Shown here: positions 1-8,751 of the stretch, piece by piece
How positions within the stretch are numbered: the stretch's first letter is position 1
Layout of the letters: every line of letters begins with the position of its first letter
Assembly: GCA_022843925.1 (NCBI GenBank)
Contig: JALHMS010000020.1
Span: 35,419 to 99,418, forward strand
Origin: Burkholderiales bacterium
GTDB taxonomy: Bacteria > Pseudomonadota > Gammaproteobacteria > Burkholderiales > Ga0077523
Length of the DNA: 64,000 bases
Direction of reading: 5' to 3'
Made by a program: the position numbers and the translations under genes
Notes under the pieces: generated by a model
Seen by the model: only the letters and a program-made list of their open reading frames with translations
Database searches by the model: none
Told to the model about the DNA's origin: nothing

Positions 1-32
1 CGACTTCGACCGATTCGCGCGGACGCAGCCGG

Positions 33-62
33 TTGTCACCCCGCACCACGCCGCAGTATAAG
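33..62 (+). promoter_or_regulatory. Sigma-70 promoter of the rhodanese gene
   Basis: A -35 element TTGTCA (33-38) and a -10 element TATAAG (57-62) are separated by 18 bases. Each matches the consensus at five of six positions. Transcription would start near base 69, giving a leader of about 22 bases that carries the GGAGG ribosome binding site of the gene starting at 92. Seen directly; activity is inferred. Confidence 0.55.
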
Positions 63-91
63 AACCGTCGAACCCGCAGGAGGAAACCATC

Positions 92-1111
92 GTGCATCCC
101 TTGATCCGTATCGCCGCCATCGGCGTGTTCACCATCGGCGCGCTCGTCGTCGACGCCGCGCACGCCGCGGATTCCAACCTCATCGTCGATACCGAAGGCA
201 CCGAAGCCGCGCTCGGGCGCGGCGCCATCGTTTGGGACGTCCGCGGTGAGGAGGACTACCGCAAGGGCCACGTCCCGGGCGCCGTGAACATGGACGACGT
301 GCTGATGCAGCTGCGCGAGAACCGCAGCGAGGACTACCTGCCGGTGCCGCAACTCGCGAAAGTGCTGGGGGATGCCGGCATCGACCCCGCGCGGGAGATC
401 GTGGTGTACGGCCCGAAGGCTGCCGTGTCGGCCTACTTCACGGCCATCACGCTGCAGTGGCTCGGAGGCGATCGCGTGCGCATCTTCCACGGCGGCATCG
501 ACGACTGGAAGGCGGCTGGCAAGACCGTCGCCACGGAGCCCACGAAGCTCGCGCCGGTCACCCTCACCCTGTCACCGCGACAGGAGATGCTCGTCGACAC
601 CCGCGAAGTGATGGCCCGGATCGGCAAGGCCGACGTGCAGATCGTCGATGCGCGCACCACCCGGGAATTCAGCGGTGACGACATCCGGGCGCTGCGCGGC
701 GGTCACATCCCCGGCGCGGTCAACGTGCCCTACGAATCGAACTGGGTCGATCCGGACACGCCGCGGAAGCTCGCGCGGAAACAGGTCTCGAACAAGGACG
801 GCATGAACCTCAAGGCGGTCGACGACCTGAAGGCGCTGTACGCCGGCCTCGACCCCGCGAAGGAGACGATCGTGTACTGCCAGAGCGGCGTGCGGGCCTC
901 CAACACCGCGGCCGTGCTGCAGTCCCTCGGCTTCACGAACGTGAAGGTGTACGACTCGTCGTGGCTGGGCTACGGCAACCAGCTGGACGCGCCCGCCGAG
1001 AGCGTCTCGTACTTCAACGTGGGGCGCGTCAACAACCTGCTGAACCAGTTGCAGGGGCGCATCGACGATCTCGAGGCGCAGATCGCCGAGATGAAGGGCG
1101 CGAAGAAGTAG
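92..1111 (+). CDS. Exported tandem-rhodanese sulfurtransferase
   Basis: A predicted periplasmic protein of 339 residues with a signal peptide (about 1-25, ending AHAA) and two rhodanese domains (about 30-145 and 165-300). Only the second has the active-site cysteine, C263 in the loop CQSGVRAS. The matching loop of the first domain reads YGPKAA with no cysteine, so it is probably structural, as in 3-mercaptopyruvate and thiosulfate sulfurtransferases. The last 25 residues (QLQGRIDDLEAQIAEMKG) look like a short coiled coil, which is not a standard part of the family. The start is GTG with GGAGG eight bases upstream. The gene stands alone before glyQ and has its own promoter. Sulfur transfer to thiosulfate, cyanide or a protein acceptor is inferred from the family; the real substrate is unknown. 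Confidence 0.85.
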   Translation: MHPLIRIAAIGVFTIGALVVDAAHAADSNLIVDTEGTEAALGRGAIVWDVRGEEDYRKGHVPGAVNMDDVLMQLRENRSEDYLPVPQLAKVLGDAGIDPAREIVVYGPKAAVSAYFTAITLQWLGGDRVRIFHGGIDDWKAAGKTVATEPTKLAPVTLTLSPRQEMLVDTREVMARIGKADVQIVDARTTREFSGDDIRALRGGHIPGAVNVPYESNWVDPDTPRKLARKQVSNKDGMNLKAVDDLKALYAGLDPAKETIVYCQSGVRASNTAAVLQSLGFTNVKVYDSSWLGYGNQLDAPAESVSYFNVGRVNNLLNQLQGRIDDLEAQIAEMKGAKK

Positions 1112-1118
1112 CGCCCGC

Positions 1119-1144
1119 CCCGGGGCAGGCACCCCTGCCCCGGG
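1119..1144 (+). terminator. GC-rich hairpin after the rhodanese gene
   Basis: An 11-bp perfect stem (1119-1129 with 1134-1144) with a four-base loop lies eight bases after the rhodanese stop codon. There is no run of T after it, so it may act as a transcript-end stabiliser or a weak terminator rather than a classic intrinsic one. Confidence 0.45.
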
Positions 1145-1204
1145 CGAACCCGATAGAATCGCGGGCTTCCATCGACCGCGCCCACCGCGGCCCCACGGAC
1201 CCCC

Positions 1205-2092
1205 ATGCTCAATTTCCAGGATCTCATTCTCACGCTCCAGACGTACTGGGGCCGCCAGGGCTGCGCGCTGCTGCAGCCCTACGACATGGAGGTCGGCGCC
1301 GGTACCTCGCACACCGCCACCTTCCTGCGGGCCCTCGGCCCGGAACCCTGGCGCGCCGCGTACGTCCAGCCGTCCCGTCGCCCGAAGGACGGCCGCTACG
1401 GCGAGAACCCGAACCGCCTCCAGCACTACTACCAGTACCAGGTGGTGCTGAAGCCCTCCCCGCCCGACATCCTCGACCTCTACCTCGGCTCGCTCCGCGC
1501 GATCGGCATCGACCCCGCTGAACACGACATCCGCTTCGTCGAGGACGACTGGGAGAACCCGACGCTCGGCGCCTGGGGGCTCGGCTGGGAGGTCTGGCTG
1601 AACGGCATGGAGGTGACGCAGTTCACCTATTTCCAGCAGGTGGGCGGCATCGACTGCAAGCCCATCACCGGCGAGATCACCTACGGGCTGGAGCGTCTCG
1701 CGATGTACCTGCAGGGCGTCGAGAACGTGTTCGACCTGCAGTGGACACCCGGACTCACCTACCGCGATGTCTACCACCAGAACGAGGTGGAGCAGTCCAC
1801 CTACAACTTCGAGCACGCCGACGCGCCCATGCTCTTCGCGCACTTCGGCGACTACGAGACGCAGGCGAAGGCCCTGATGGCCGCGCAGCTCGCCCTCCCC
1901 GCCTACGAGATGGTCCTGAAGGCCGCCCACACCTTCAACATGCTCGACGCCCGCGGCGCGATCTCCGTGACGGAACGCGCCGCCTACATCGGTCGCATCC
2001 GCAACCTCGCGCGCGCCGTGGCACAGGCGTACTACGAATCGCGCGAGCGGCTCGGTTTCCCGATGGCGCAGCGCGCGAAGGCGGCGGCATGA
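1205..2092 (+). CDS. glyQ: Glycyl-tRNA synthetase alpha subunit
   Basis: The catalytic (class II) alpha chain of the bacterial alpha2beta2 glycyl-tRNA synthetase, which activates glycine with ATP and charges tRNA-Gly in the cytoplasm. It has 295 residues, close to the roughly 300 usual for the family. Typical family segments are visible: the start MLNFQDLI, the stretch [12 protein letters not shown], the [14 protein letters not shown] loop and [13 protein letters not shown] -10-like TAGAAT at 1154-1159 lies before the gene. The stop overlaps the glyS start (ATGA at 2089-2092), as expected for two subunits made together. Confidence 0.98.
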   Translation: MLNFQDLILTLQTYWGRQGCALLQPYDMEVGAGTSHTATFLRALGPEPWRAAYVQPSRRPKDGRYGENPNRLQHYYQYQVVLKPSPPDILDLYLGSLRAIGIDPAEHDIRFVEDDWENPTLGAWGLGWEVWLNGMEVTQFTYFQQVGGIDCKPITGEITYGLERLAMYLQGVENVFDLQWTPGLTYRDVYHQNEVEQSTYNFEHADAPMLFAHFGDYETQAKALMAAQLALPAYEMVLKAAHTFNMLDARGAISVTERAAYIGRIRNLARAVAQAYYESRERLGFPMAQRAKAAA

Positions 2093-4179
2093 ACCGCCCG
2101 TTGCTCGTCGAACTCTTCACCGAGGAACTCCCGCCCAAGGCGCTCGAGAGGCTCGGCCGCGCGTTCGCGGACGGCATCCAGGCAGGGCTCGTCTCCCGCG
2201 GCCTCTCGGCAGCAGATGCTGTCGTCACCCCCTACGCCACGCCGCGCCGTCTGGCGGTCCGCATCGAGAGCGTCGCCGACCAGGCCGCCGACCGCACCGA
2301 GACGAAGAAGCTGATGCCCTCGAAGGTGGGCTTCGATGCGTCCGGCGCGCCGACGCCTGCCCTCGCGAAGCGGCTCGAGAAGGAAGGCGCCGCCGCGGGC
2401 GAGTGCGAACGCCGCATGGAAGGCGATGCCGAGTACGTGTTCCTCGAACGCCGCCTGCCCGGCGTCGGACTCGCGGAGGGCCTGCAGGCGTCGCTCCTGG
2501 ACAGCATCGCCAAGCTGCCGATCCCGAAGGTCATGGGCTACCAGCTGGCCGATGGCGAGACCACCGTGCACTTCGTGCGTCCGGCCCACGGTCTGGTCGC
2601 CCTGCACGGCGCCGAAGTTGTTCCGGTGTCCGCACTCGGGCTCACCGCAGGTCGTGTCACGCAGGGTCATCGATTCCAGGGCGCACGCGACATCGCGATC
2701 GCCGACGTCGATGCCTACGTCCCGATGCTCGTCGAACGCGGGCAGGTCATCGCCTCGTTCACCGAGCGCCGCACCGCGATCGACACCGCCCTGCGCACCC
2801 AGGCCGCGGCGTTCGGAGCCTCCCTCGGTCCGGAGGCGGACTTCGCACCGCTGCTGGATGAAGTCACGGCGCTGGTGGAGTTCCCCACGGTCTACGCAGG
2901 CCAGTTCGAGGAAGCCTTCCTCGCCGTGCCGCAGGAATGCCTCATCCTGACGATGCGGCAGAACCAGAAGTACTTCCCGCTGTTCGACGCCGGCGGCCGC
3001 CTGACGCACCGGTTCCTGATCGTCTCGAACATGCGGCTCGCGAACCCCGTGAACGTCGTCACCGGGAACGAACGCGTGGTCCGACCCCGCCTCGCCGATG
3101 CCCGCTTCTTCTTCGAGACGGACAAGAAGACCCGCCTCGAATACCGCGTGCCCCAGCTCGCCGCGGTCGTGTATCACAACAAGCTCGGCACCCAGGGCGA
3201 ACGATCCGAGCGGGTGGCAAAGCTCGCGACCGAGATCGCCCCGGTCCTCGGCGCCGATCCGGCCCAGGCCGAACGCGCGGCGCGGCTCGCCAAGGCAGAC
3301 CTCGTGACGGGTATGGTGGGCGAGTTCCCGGAACTGCAGGGGATCATGGGCCGGTACTACGCACTCGCCGACGACGAGCCCCCCGCGGTGGCGGAGGCCA
3401 TCGAGCAGCACTACCGTCCGCGATTCGCTGGCGACGCGCTGCCCTCCAGCCCGGTGTCGATGACGGTGGCGCTGGCCGACAAGCTGGAGACCCTCGCGGG
3501 CCTCTTCGGCATCGGGCAGCTTCCCACCGGCGACAAGGACCCGTTCGCGTTGCGGCGGCACGCGCTGGGCGTGATCCGCATGCTGATCGAGGCCGGGCTG
3601 CCGGCCGATCTCGACCAGCTCGTCGCCGCCGCCTTCGCGGCATTCCCGGCCGGCAAGGTGGCCGATGCGCACACCGATCTTGAGACGTTCATCTTCGAGC
3701 GCCTGCACGGCTACCTCTCGGATCAGGGCTACACCACCAACGAGATCGAAGCCGTGCTTTCGCTGCGTCCGGTGCGCCTCGCGCTGATCCCGAAGCAGCT
3801 CGCCGCCGTGCGCGCCTTCGCGGCACTGCCCGAGGCGAAGCCCCTCGCAGCGGCCAACAAGCGGATCGGCAATATCCTGCGCAAGACCGAAGGCGATTGG
3901 ACGGGCGCCGACGCCGCCGTCCTGGTGGAACCCGCAGAGAAGGCACTGCTCGCCGCCTACGAGGTGGCCCGGCCGCGGTTCGAGGCGTTGTTCGATGCGC
4001 ACGACTACGCCGGCGCCCTGCAGAGCCTCGCGCCGCTCAAGACGCCGGTGGATGCCTTCTTCGACGGCGTGATGGTGATGGCGGACGACGCGAAGCTGCG
4101 GGAGAATCGGCTGGCCTTGCTGTCGGATCTCCGACGCCTCATGAACCGCGTGGCCGACCTTTCGCGTCTCGCCACCTAG
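2089..4179 (+). CDS. glyS: Glycyl-tRNA synthetase beta subunit
   Basis: The beta chain of the heterotetrameric glycyl-tRNA synthetase, needed for tRNA binding and overall activity. It has 696 residues (the E. coli protein has 689). It opens with the family signature [15 protein letters not shown], has the conserved [10 protein letters not shown] segment in the middle and ends in the DALR-like anticodon-binding region. The ATG at 2089 was chosen because it overlaps the glyQ stop by four bases. The open frame extends further upstream to 1741, but that part lies inside glyQ in another frame and is not coding. Confidence 0.98.
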   Translation: MNRPLLVELFTEELPPKALERLGRAFADGIQAGLVSRGLSAADAVVTPYATPRRLAVRIESVADQAADRTETKKLMPSKVGFDASGAPTPALAKRLEKEGAAAGECERRMEGDAEYVFLERRLPGVGLAEGLQASLLDSIAKLPIPKVMGYQLADGETTVHFVRPAHGLVALHGAEVVPVSALGLTAGRVTQGHRFQGARDIAIADVDAYVPMLVERGQVIASFTERRTAIDTALRTQAAAFGASLGPEADFAPLLDEVTALVEFPTVYAGQFEEAFLAVPQECLILTMRQNQKYFPLFDAGGRLTHRFLIVSNMRLANPVNVVTGNERVVRPRLADARFFFETDKKTRLEYRVPQLAAVVYHNKLGTQGERSERVAKLATEIAPVLGADPAQAERAARLAKADLVTGMVGEFPELQGIMGRYYALADDEPPAVAEAIEQHYRPRFAGDALPSSPVSMTVALADKLETLAGLFGIGQLPTGDKDPFALRRHALGVIRMLIEAGLPADLDQLVAAAFAAFPAGKVADAHTDLETFIFERLHGYLSDQGYTTNEIEAVLSLRPVRLALIPKQLAAVRAFAALPEAKPLAAANKRIGNILRKTEGDWTGADAAVLVEPAEKALLAAYEVARPRFEALFDAHDYAGALQSLAPLKTPVDAFFDGVMVMADDAKLRENRLALLSDLRRLMNRVADLSRLAT

Positions 4180-4196
4180 CCCACGGCGCCCAGCCA

Positions 4197-4733
4197 GTGA
4201 AACTCGCCATCCTCGACCGTGACGGAGTCATCAACCACGACAGCGACCAGTTCATCAAGTCGCCCGAGGAGTTCCGTCCGATCGCCGGCAGCGCCGACGC
4301 CGTCGCTAAGCTGAACCACGCCGGCTTTCACGTGGTGGTCGCGACGAACCAGTCGGGGGTCGGTCGCGGCCTCTTCGACATGGCGACGCTGAACGCGATC
4401 AACGAGAAGATGATGCGCATCGTCGCGCAGGCCGGCGGGCGGATCGATGCGGTCTTCTACTGCCCCTGCGCCGCCGATGCGAATTGCGAGTGCCGCAAGC
4501 CGCGGCCAGGCATGTTCCACGACATCGAGCAGCGCTTCGGGATGTCGCTCAGCGGGATGCCGAGCGTCGGCGATTCCCTTCGCGATCTCCAGGCCTCCAC
4601 CGAAGTGGGCGCGCAGCCGATGCTCGTGCTGACCGGCAAGGGTCGCAAGACGCAGGCGACGGGTGGTCTTCCGCCCGGCACCCTCGTGTTCCCGGACCTC
4701 GCGGCGGCCGTGGATCGCATCGTCCTCGGATGA
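4197..4733 (+). CDS. gmhB: D-glycero-beta-D-manno-heptose 1,7-bisphosphate 7-phosphatase
   Basis: A HAD-family phosphatase of 178 residues that removes the C7 phosphate from heptose bisphosphate on the way to ADP-heptose for the LPS inner core. The catalytic DxD is LDRDGVIN (D8, D10 region), followed by ATNQSG and the Lys/Asp motifs KPRPGM and GDSLRDLQ. The zinc loop reads YCPCAADANCECRKP: four cysteines, where the E. coli enzyme has Cys-x-His then Cys-x-Cys with a longer loop, so this is a compact all-Cys variant. The start is GTG 17 bases after glyS, and the stop overlaps plsC by four bases. The glyS-gmhB-plsC order is common in betaproteobacteria. Confidence 0.93.
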   Translation: MKLAILDRDGVINHDSDQFIKSPEEFRPIAGSADAVAKLNHAGFHVVVATNQSGVGRGLFDMATLNAINEKMMRIVAQAGGRIDAVFYCPCAADANCECRKPRPGMFHDIEQRFGMSLSGMPSVGDSLRDLQASTEVGAQPMLVLTGKGRKTQATGGLPPGTLVFPDLAAAVDRIVLG

Positions 4734-5458
4734 ACGAAGCGCTCGTCTTCGCACGCTCGCTGCTGTTCGCCGTCATCCAGGCCGCCCTCACCATCGTCTT
4801 CGGTGTCCTGTCGCTCGGCACCGTCGTCCTGCCGCCGTTCGGCCGCTATCGCTTCATCGCCCTCTGGTCGCGCATCGTGCTGTGGTTCGCGCATCACCTC
4901 TGCGGCGTGCGCTACCGCGTGACCGGCACCGAACACCTGCCGACCGAACCGTGCATCGTGCTTTGCAAGCACCAGTCCGCCTGGGAGACACTCTCGCTGC
5001 AGCTGATCCTGCCGCCGCAGGTCTGGGTGCTGAAGCGGGAACTGTTGCGGGTGCCCTTCTTCGGCTGGGGACTCGCGATGCTGAGCCCCATCGCCATCGA
5101 CAGAAGTGCCGGCCGGCAGGCTCTCAAGCAGATGGTCACCCAGGGCAGGCAGCGCCTCGGGATGGGCTTCTGGATCGTGATGTACCCGGAAGGCACGCGG
5201 GTGCCCCCGGGCCAGCGCGGTCAGTACCACATCGGCGGGGCCTGGCTCGCGACGCAGACGGGCGCGAAGGTGGTCCCCATCGCGCACAATGCGGGCACGG
5301 TCTGGCCCCGCAACGCGTTCCTTAAGCATCCGGGCACCATCACGGTGACGATCGGCCGCCCGATCGACCCGACAGGCATGAAGCCAGAGGCATTGCGGCT
5401 ACAGGTGGAGGAATGGATCGAGACGGAAGTGGCGCGGCTCGGCTCGGCTCGGGCCTGA
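4730..5458 (+). CDS. plsC: 1-acyl-sn-glycerol-3-phosphate acyltransferase
   Basis: A membrane-bound acyltransferase of 242 residues that makes phosphatidic acid from lysophosphatidic acid. An N-terminal hydrophobic segment (about 8-35) is followed by the acyltransferase fold with the catalytic motif KHQSAWE (His-x4-Glu in place of the usual His-x4-Asp), the FFGWG block and YPEGTR. The start overlaps the gmhB stop (ATGA). The substrate could also be another lysophospholipid, but family length and neighbours favour PlsC. Confidence 0.9.
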   Translation: MNEALVFARSLLFAVIQAALTIVFGVLSLGTVVLPPFGRYRFIALWSRIVLWFAHHLCGVRYRVTGTEHLPTEPCIVLCKHQSAWETLSLQLILPPQVWVLKRELLRVPFFGWGLAMLSPIAIDRSAGRQALKQMVTQGRQRLGMGFWIVMYPEGTRVPPGQRGQYHIGGAWLATQTGAKVVPIAHNAGTVWPRNAFLKHPGTITVTIGRPIDPTGMKPEALRLQVEEWIETEVARLGSARA

Positions 5459-5475
5459 CGGGAGATCTCTTCCCC

Positions 5476-6201
5476 GTGACCGTGGTCGACGAACCGCGGC
5501 GCACGCGGCTTGCCGGCCGCGAGATCCCCTACCGCCTGAAGCGCAGTCAGCGCCGCCGCCGCATCGCCTTCCTGGTGGACGAGAACGGCCTCACGGTCCA
5601 CACGCCCTGGCGCGTGGCCGACGCCGCCATCGACCACGCGCTCGCCAGCGCTGCCGACTGGATCCTGCGCAAGCTCGACGAATGGTCCGCGCGCCCCCGG
5701 ACGCCACGGCGGCAGTGGATCGACGGCGAACCCGTCGACTACCTCGGGCGTGTCCTGCAGCTGGAGCTCGTGCACGACCCGCTGGTGGCGCTCACCGAGA
5801 TCGACGAACGCGTCCTGCGCGTGCGCACCCCGAAACCCGACGACGCGGAGGCGATCCGCGCCCTCGTCGTGAGGTGGTACCGCCGCCATGCCGAGCGCCA
5901 CTTCCCCGAACGCATCGACCACTTCGTCGCGCGCCTGGGCGTCGAGCGGCCGCGCATCTTCCTCTCCGACGCGGTGGGCCGCTGGGGCAGCTGCAATTCC
6001 AAGCGCGAGGTGCGCCTCAACTGGCGCCTGATGCAGGCACCGACCCACGTCGTCGACTACGTGGTCGCCCACGAGCTCGCGCACCTGGTGCACCTGAACC
6101 ACTCCGCGCGATTCTGGCGGACGGTGGAGCGGATCTTTCCCGACTACGAATCCGCCCGCGCGGAACTCGCGGGTTCGAGCCGGTACTTCATGTCGCTGTG
6201 A
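5476..6201 (+). CDS. YgjP-like (DUF45/M48-type) zinc metallopeptidase domain protein
   Basis: A soluble protein of about 241 residues with the UTP-pyrophosphatase/YgjP-like metallopeptidase fold. The zinc motif is HELAHLVHLNHSARFW: HExxH plus a third His six residues further on. It is preceded by the family block WGSCNSKREVRLNW. I chose GTG 5476, which has GGGAG 11 bases upstream. An in-frame ATG at 5413 lies inside plsC with a Shine-Dalgarno only one base away, and would add 21 residues that look like a plsC shadow. Protease activity of this family is not well established, so the function is only broadly assigned. Confidence 0.82.
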   Translation: MTVVDEPRRTRLAGREIPYRLKRSQRRRRIAFLVDENGLTVHTPWRVADAAIDHALASAADWILRKLDEWSARPRTPRRQWIDGEPVDYLGRVLQLELVHDPLVALTEIDERVLRVRTPKPDDAEAIRALVVRWYRRHAERHFPERIDHFVARLGVERPRIFLSDAVGRWGSCNSKREVRLNWRLMQAPTHVVDYVVAHELAHLVHLNHSARFWRTVERIFPDYESARAELAGSSRYFMSL

Positions 6202-6236
6202 GCGGTCCGCGACATCGCCTGCGATACACTCGCCCC

Positions 6237-6377
6237 ATGATCTCAAGAGCCCTCTGCATCGCCCTGCTCGTGGCACTCGCCGTTCCGGCCTGCGGCCTCA
6301 AGGGCCCGCTCTATCTCCCCGACCAGAAACCACCTCCAGCAGCGGGCGGCAAGGCCTCTGCCATCCAGAAGAAGTGA
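6237..6377 (+). CDS. lptM: LptM (YifL-like) LPS translocon maturation lipoprotein
   Basis: A 46-residue lipoprotein. The signal peptide ends in a lipobox VPAC with C19 as the lipidated residue, followed at once by the family signature GLKGPLYLP. In E. coli LptM (YifL) binds the LptD-LptE outer-membrane LPS translocon and helps its disulfides form correctly. The stop overlaps the GTG start of lysA by four bases, and yifL-lysA or yifL-dapF neighbourhoods are common in proteobacteria. A -10-like TACACT sits at 6225-6230. Confidence 0.85.
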   Translation: MISRALCIALLVALAVPACGLKGPLYLPDQKPPPAAGGKASAIQKK

Positions 6378-7618
6378 CTCCTTTCCCCTCGCGCGACGGC
6401 GAGCTGTTCGCCGAAGACGTGCCGCTCGCCGCCATCGCTGCGGCCCACGGCACGCCCTGCTACGTCTATTCCCGCGCAGCGATCACGGCTGCGTGGCACG
6501 CCTTCGACGATGCCCTCGGAACCCGCCCCCACCTCCTGTGCTACGCGATGAAGGCGAACTCCAGTCTCGCGGTGCTCGACCTGCTGGCCCGCCTGGGCAG
6601 CGGATTCGACATCGTGTCGGGCGGCGAACTCGCACGCGTCATCGCGGCCGGGGGTGACCCGGGCAAGGTGGTGTTCTCCGGCGTCGGCAAGACCGAAGCG
6701 GAGATGCGGATGGCGCTGGAGCACGGCATCCGCTGCTTCAATGTCGAGTCCGTGCCCGAGCTGCGACGCCTCTCGGCTGTGGCCACGGCCGTCGGGCGCG
6801 AAGCGCGCGTCAGCCTGCGCGTGAACCCGGACGTCGATGCGGGCACCCACCCGTACATCTCCACCGGCCTCAAGGAGAACAAGTTCGGCGTCGCCTTCGA
6901 GGATGCTCCCGACGCCTACGCGGAAGCGGCATCGCTGCCGGGGCTGCGGGTGACGGGCGTCGACTGCCACATCGGATCGCAGATCACCGAGGTCGCGCCG
7001 TTCGTCGACGCCCTCGACAAGGTGCTCGACCTGGTGGACCGCCTCGCCGCGCGGGGCATCGTGATCGAGCATCTCGACGTGGGAGGCGGCCTCGGCATCC
7101 GCTACGACGACGAAGTGCCGCCGTCCGCCGGCGACTACATCGGCGCCCTGCTCGCGTGCCTCGGCGATCGTCCCCTCGAGATCCTGATGGAGCCGGGCCG
7201 TGCGCTGGTGGGCAACGCCGGCGTGCTGCTCACGCGCGTGGAGTACCTGAAGCCCGGCGCCGCGAAGAGCTTCGCGATCGTCGACGCCGCCATGAACGAC
7301 CTGATGCGGCCCGCGCTGTACGAGGCGTATCACGGCATCGTGCCGGTCAGGCCGCGCGCGGGTGCCGGCGTGCGGTACGACGTGGTCGGCCCGGTGTGCG
7401 AGAGCGGCGACTTCCTGGGCCGCGATCGGGAACTTCGCGTCGAGCCCGGCGATCTGCTCGCGGTGATGTCCGCCGGTGCCTACGGAATGAGCATGGCTTC
7501 CAACTACAACACGCGTCCGCGCGCGGCCGAGGTGATGGTCGACGGCGACCGCGTGCACGTCATCCGAGAACGCGAGTCCGTGGCGGAGCTGTTCGCGCTG
7601 GAGCGGAGACTGCCGTGA
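6374..7618 (+). CDS. lysA: Diaminopimelate decarboxylase
   Basis: A PLP enzyme of 414 residues that converts meso-diaminopimelate to L-lysine, the last step of lysine synthesis. The PLP-binding lysine is K60 in YAMKANSS. The family blocks GSGFDIVSGGEL, HIGSQI, EPGRALVGNAG and the substrate-site cysteine in GPVCESGDFLG are all present. The start is GTG at 6374, overlapping lptM. The stop overlaps the next gene (GTGA), so the efflux genes downstream are probably co-transcribed. Confidence 0.97.
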   Translation: MTPFPSRDGELFAEDVPLAAIAAAHGTPCYVYSRAAITAAWHAFDDALGTRPHLLCYAMKANSSLAVLDLLARLGSGFDIVSGGELARVIAAGGDPGKVVFSGVGKTEAEMRMALEHGIRCFNVESVPELRRLSAVATAVGREARVSLRVNPDVDAGTHPYISTGLKENKFGVAFEDAPDAYAEAASLPGLRVTGVDCHIGSQITEVAPFVDALDKVLDLVDRLAARGIVIEHLDVGGGLGIRYDDEVPPSAGDYIGALLACLGDRPLEILMEPGRALVGNAGVLLTRVEYLKPGAAKSFAIVDAAMNDLMRPALYEAYHGIVPVRPRAGAGVRYDVVGPVCESGDFLGRDRELRVEPGDLLAVMSAGAYGMSMASNYNTRPRAAEVMVDGDRVHVIRERESVAELFALERRLP

Positions 7619-8751
7619 GCCGGTCGGGCGCCGTGGCCGTCGCGGCGGCGCTCGCGTTCCTGCTGGGGGCGTGCTCGAAGGGCGATGATGCGGGCGTCGC
7701 GAAGAAGCCGGAGAAGGTCACGGCCCCTGTGCCCGTCACGGTGGCCACCGTGACCCGCAAGTCCGTACCGGTGCGCCTTGCCGCCGTCGGCACCGTCGAG
7801 GCGTCCGCCACGGTGGCCCTGAAGGCGCGCATCGACGGCGAGATCACCGCGGTGCGCTTCACGGACGGCGCAGCGGTCACCCGCGGCCAGATCCTCTTCG
7901 AACTCGACGACCGCGAACTGCGCTCCCGCGCCGACGAGCTGCGCGCGAACGTGCAACGCGATCGCGCGATGGTCGTCAACCAGCAGGCGCGCGAGCAGCG
8001 CTTCCGCGATCTGCGCGAGAAGGGCTTCGTGTCCGACGACGCGTGGCAGCAGGCGCGCACCGACCGCGATGCCGCGGTGGCGACGCTCGCGGCGAACGAG
8101 GCGGCACTCGCGGCGGCGCAGGTCGCGCTGTCGTACACGCGGATCACGGCGCCCGTGGCGGGCCGGATCGGCCGTGCCGTGCTGCAGACGGGCAATGCGG
8201 TGAAGGCGAACGACGTGACATCACTGGCGGTCATCAACGCAGTCTCGCCTGCGTACATCGGCTTCCCGGTACCCGAGCAACGGCTCGCCGACCTGCGTGC
8301 CCGTCTGGCGGCCGGCCCGCTTCCGGTCACTGCCACGCCGACGGGCGGAGCCGCCGGCATCGACGACGGCCGCCTGACGTTCGTCGATAACAGCGTCGAC
8401 AGCGCGACGGGCACCGTCCGCCTGCGCGCCACGTTCCCCAACCGCGACGAGGCCCTCTGGCCCGGGCAGTTCGCGCGGGTCTCCGTCACGCTGCGAGAAG
8501 ACCCGGACGCCATCGTCGCACCCGCCGAGTCCGTGCAGACGGGTCCGAAGGGCGCGTACGTCTACGTGCTGAAGGCCGACCAGACGGTGGAGCTGCGGCC
8601 GGTCGTGGTCGATCGTACCGAAGGACCCGACGCCGTCATCGCGAGTGGGGTCGCTCCGGGCGAGATCGTGGTGGTCTCCGGTCAGCTGCGCCTGACGCCG
8701 GGTGCCAGGGCATCGTCCGCACGCAACGGACCCGCAGCGAAGTCCCCGTGA
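7615..8751 (+). CDS. RND efflux periplasmic adaptor lipoprotein (MdtA/AcrA type)
   Basis: A membrane-fusion protein of 378 residues that bridges an inner-membrane RND pump and an outer-membrane channel. It has a lipoprotein signal (LLGAC, with Cys about residue 19), then a beta-barrel/lipoyl region (about 40-100), an alpha-helical hairpin (about 100-170, rich in Arg, Ala and Gln), the second lipoyl half (SYTRITAPVAGRIGRA) and a C-terminal beta domain. GTG start; both ends overlap neighbours by four bases. The partner is the permease immediately downstream. No outer-membrane factor gene is present here, so a TolC-like protein encoded elsewhere is presumed. Confidence 0.92.
   Translation: MSRSGAVAVAAALAFLLGACSKGDDAGVAKKPEKVTAPVPVTVATVTRKSVPVRLAAVGTVEASATVALKARIDGEITAVRFTDGAAVTRGQILFELDDRELRSRADELRANVQRDRAMVVNQQAREQRFRDLREKGFVSDDAWQQARTDRDAAVATLAANEAALAAAQVALSYTRITAPVAGRIGRAVLQTGNAVKANDVTSLAVINAVSPAYIGFPVPEQRLADLRARLAAGPLPVTATPTGGAAGIDDGRLTFVDNSVDSATGTVRLRATFPNRDEALWPGQFARVSVTLREDPDAIVAPAESVQTGPKGAYVYVLKADQTVELRPVVVDRTEGPDAVIASGVAPGEIVVVSGQLRLTPGARASSARNGPAAKSP

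Noticed and set aside
2032..4002. Long minus-strand open frame opposite glyS (656 codons).
   Set aside because: glyS is unmistakable on the other strand. GC-rich codon bias makes long antisense frames, and the translation has no domain or ribosome binding site. The same applies to antisense frames at 572-1930, 8682-10238, 11788-13257 and 54019-57219.
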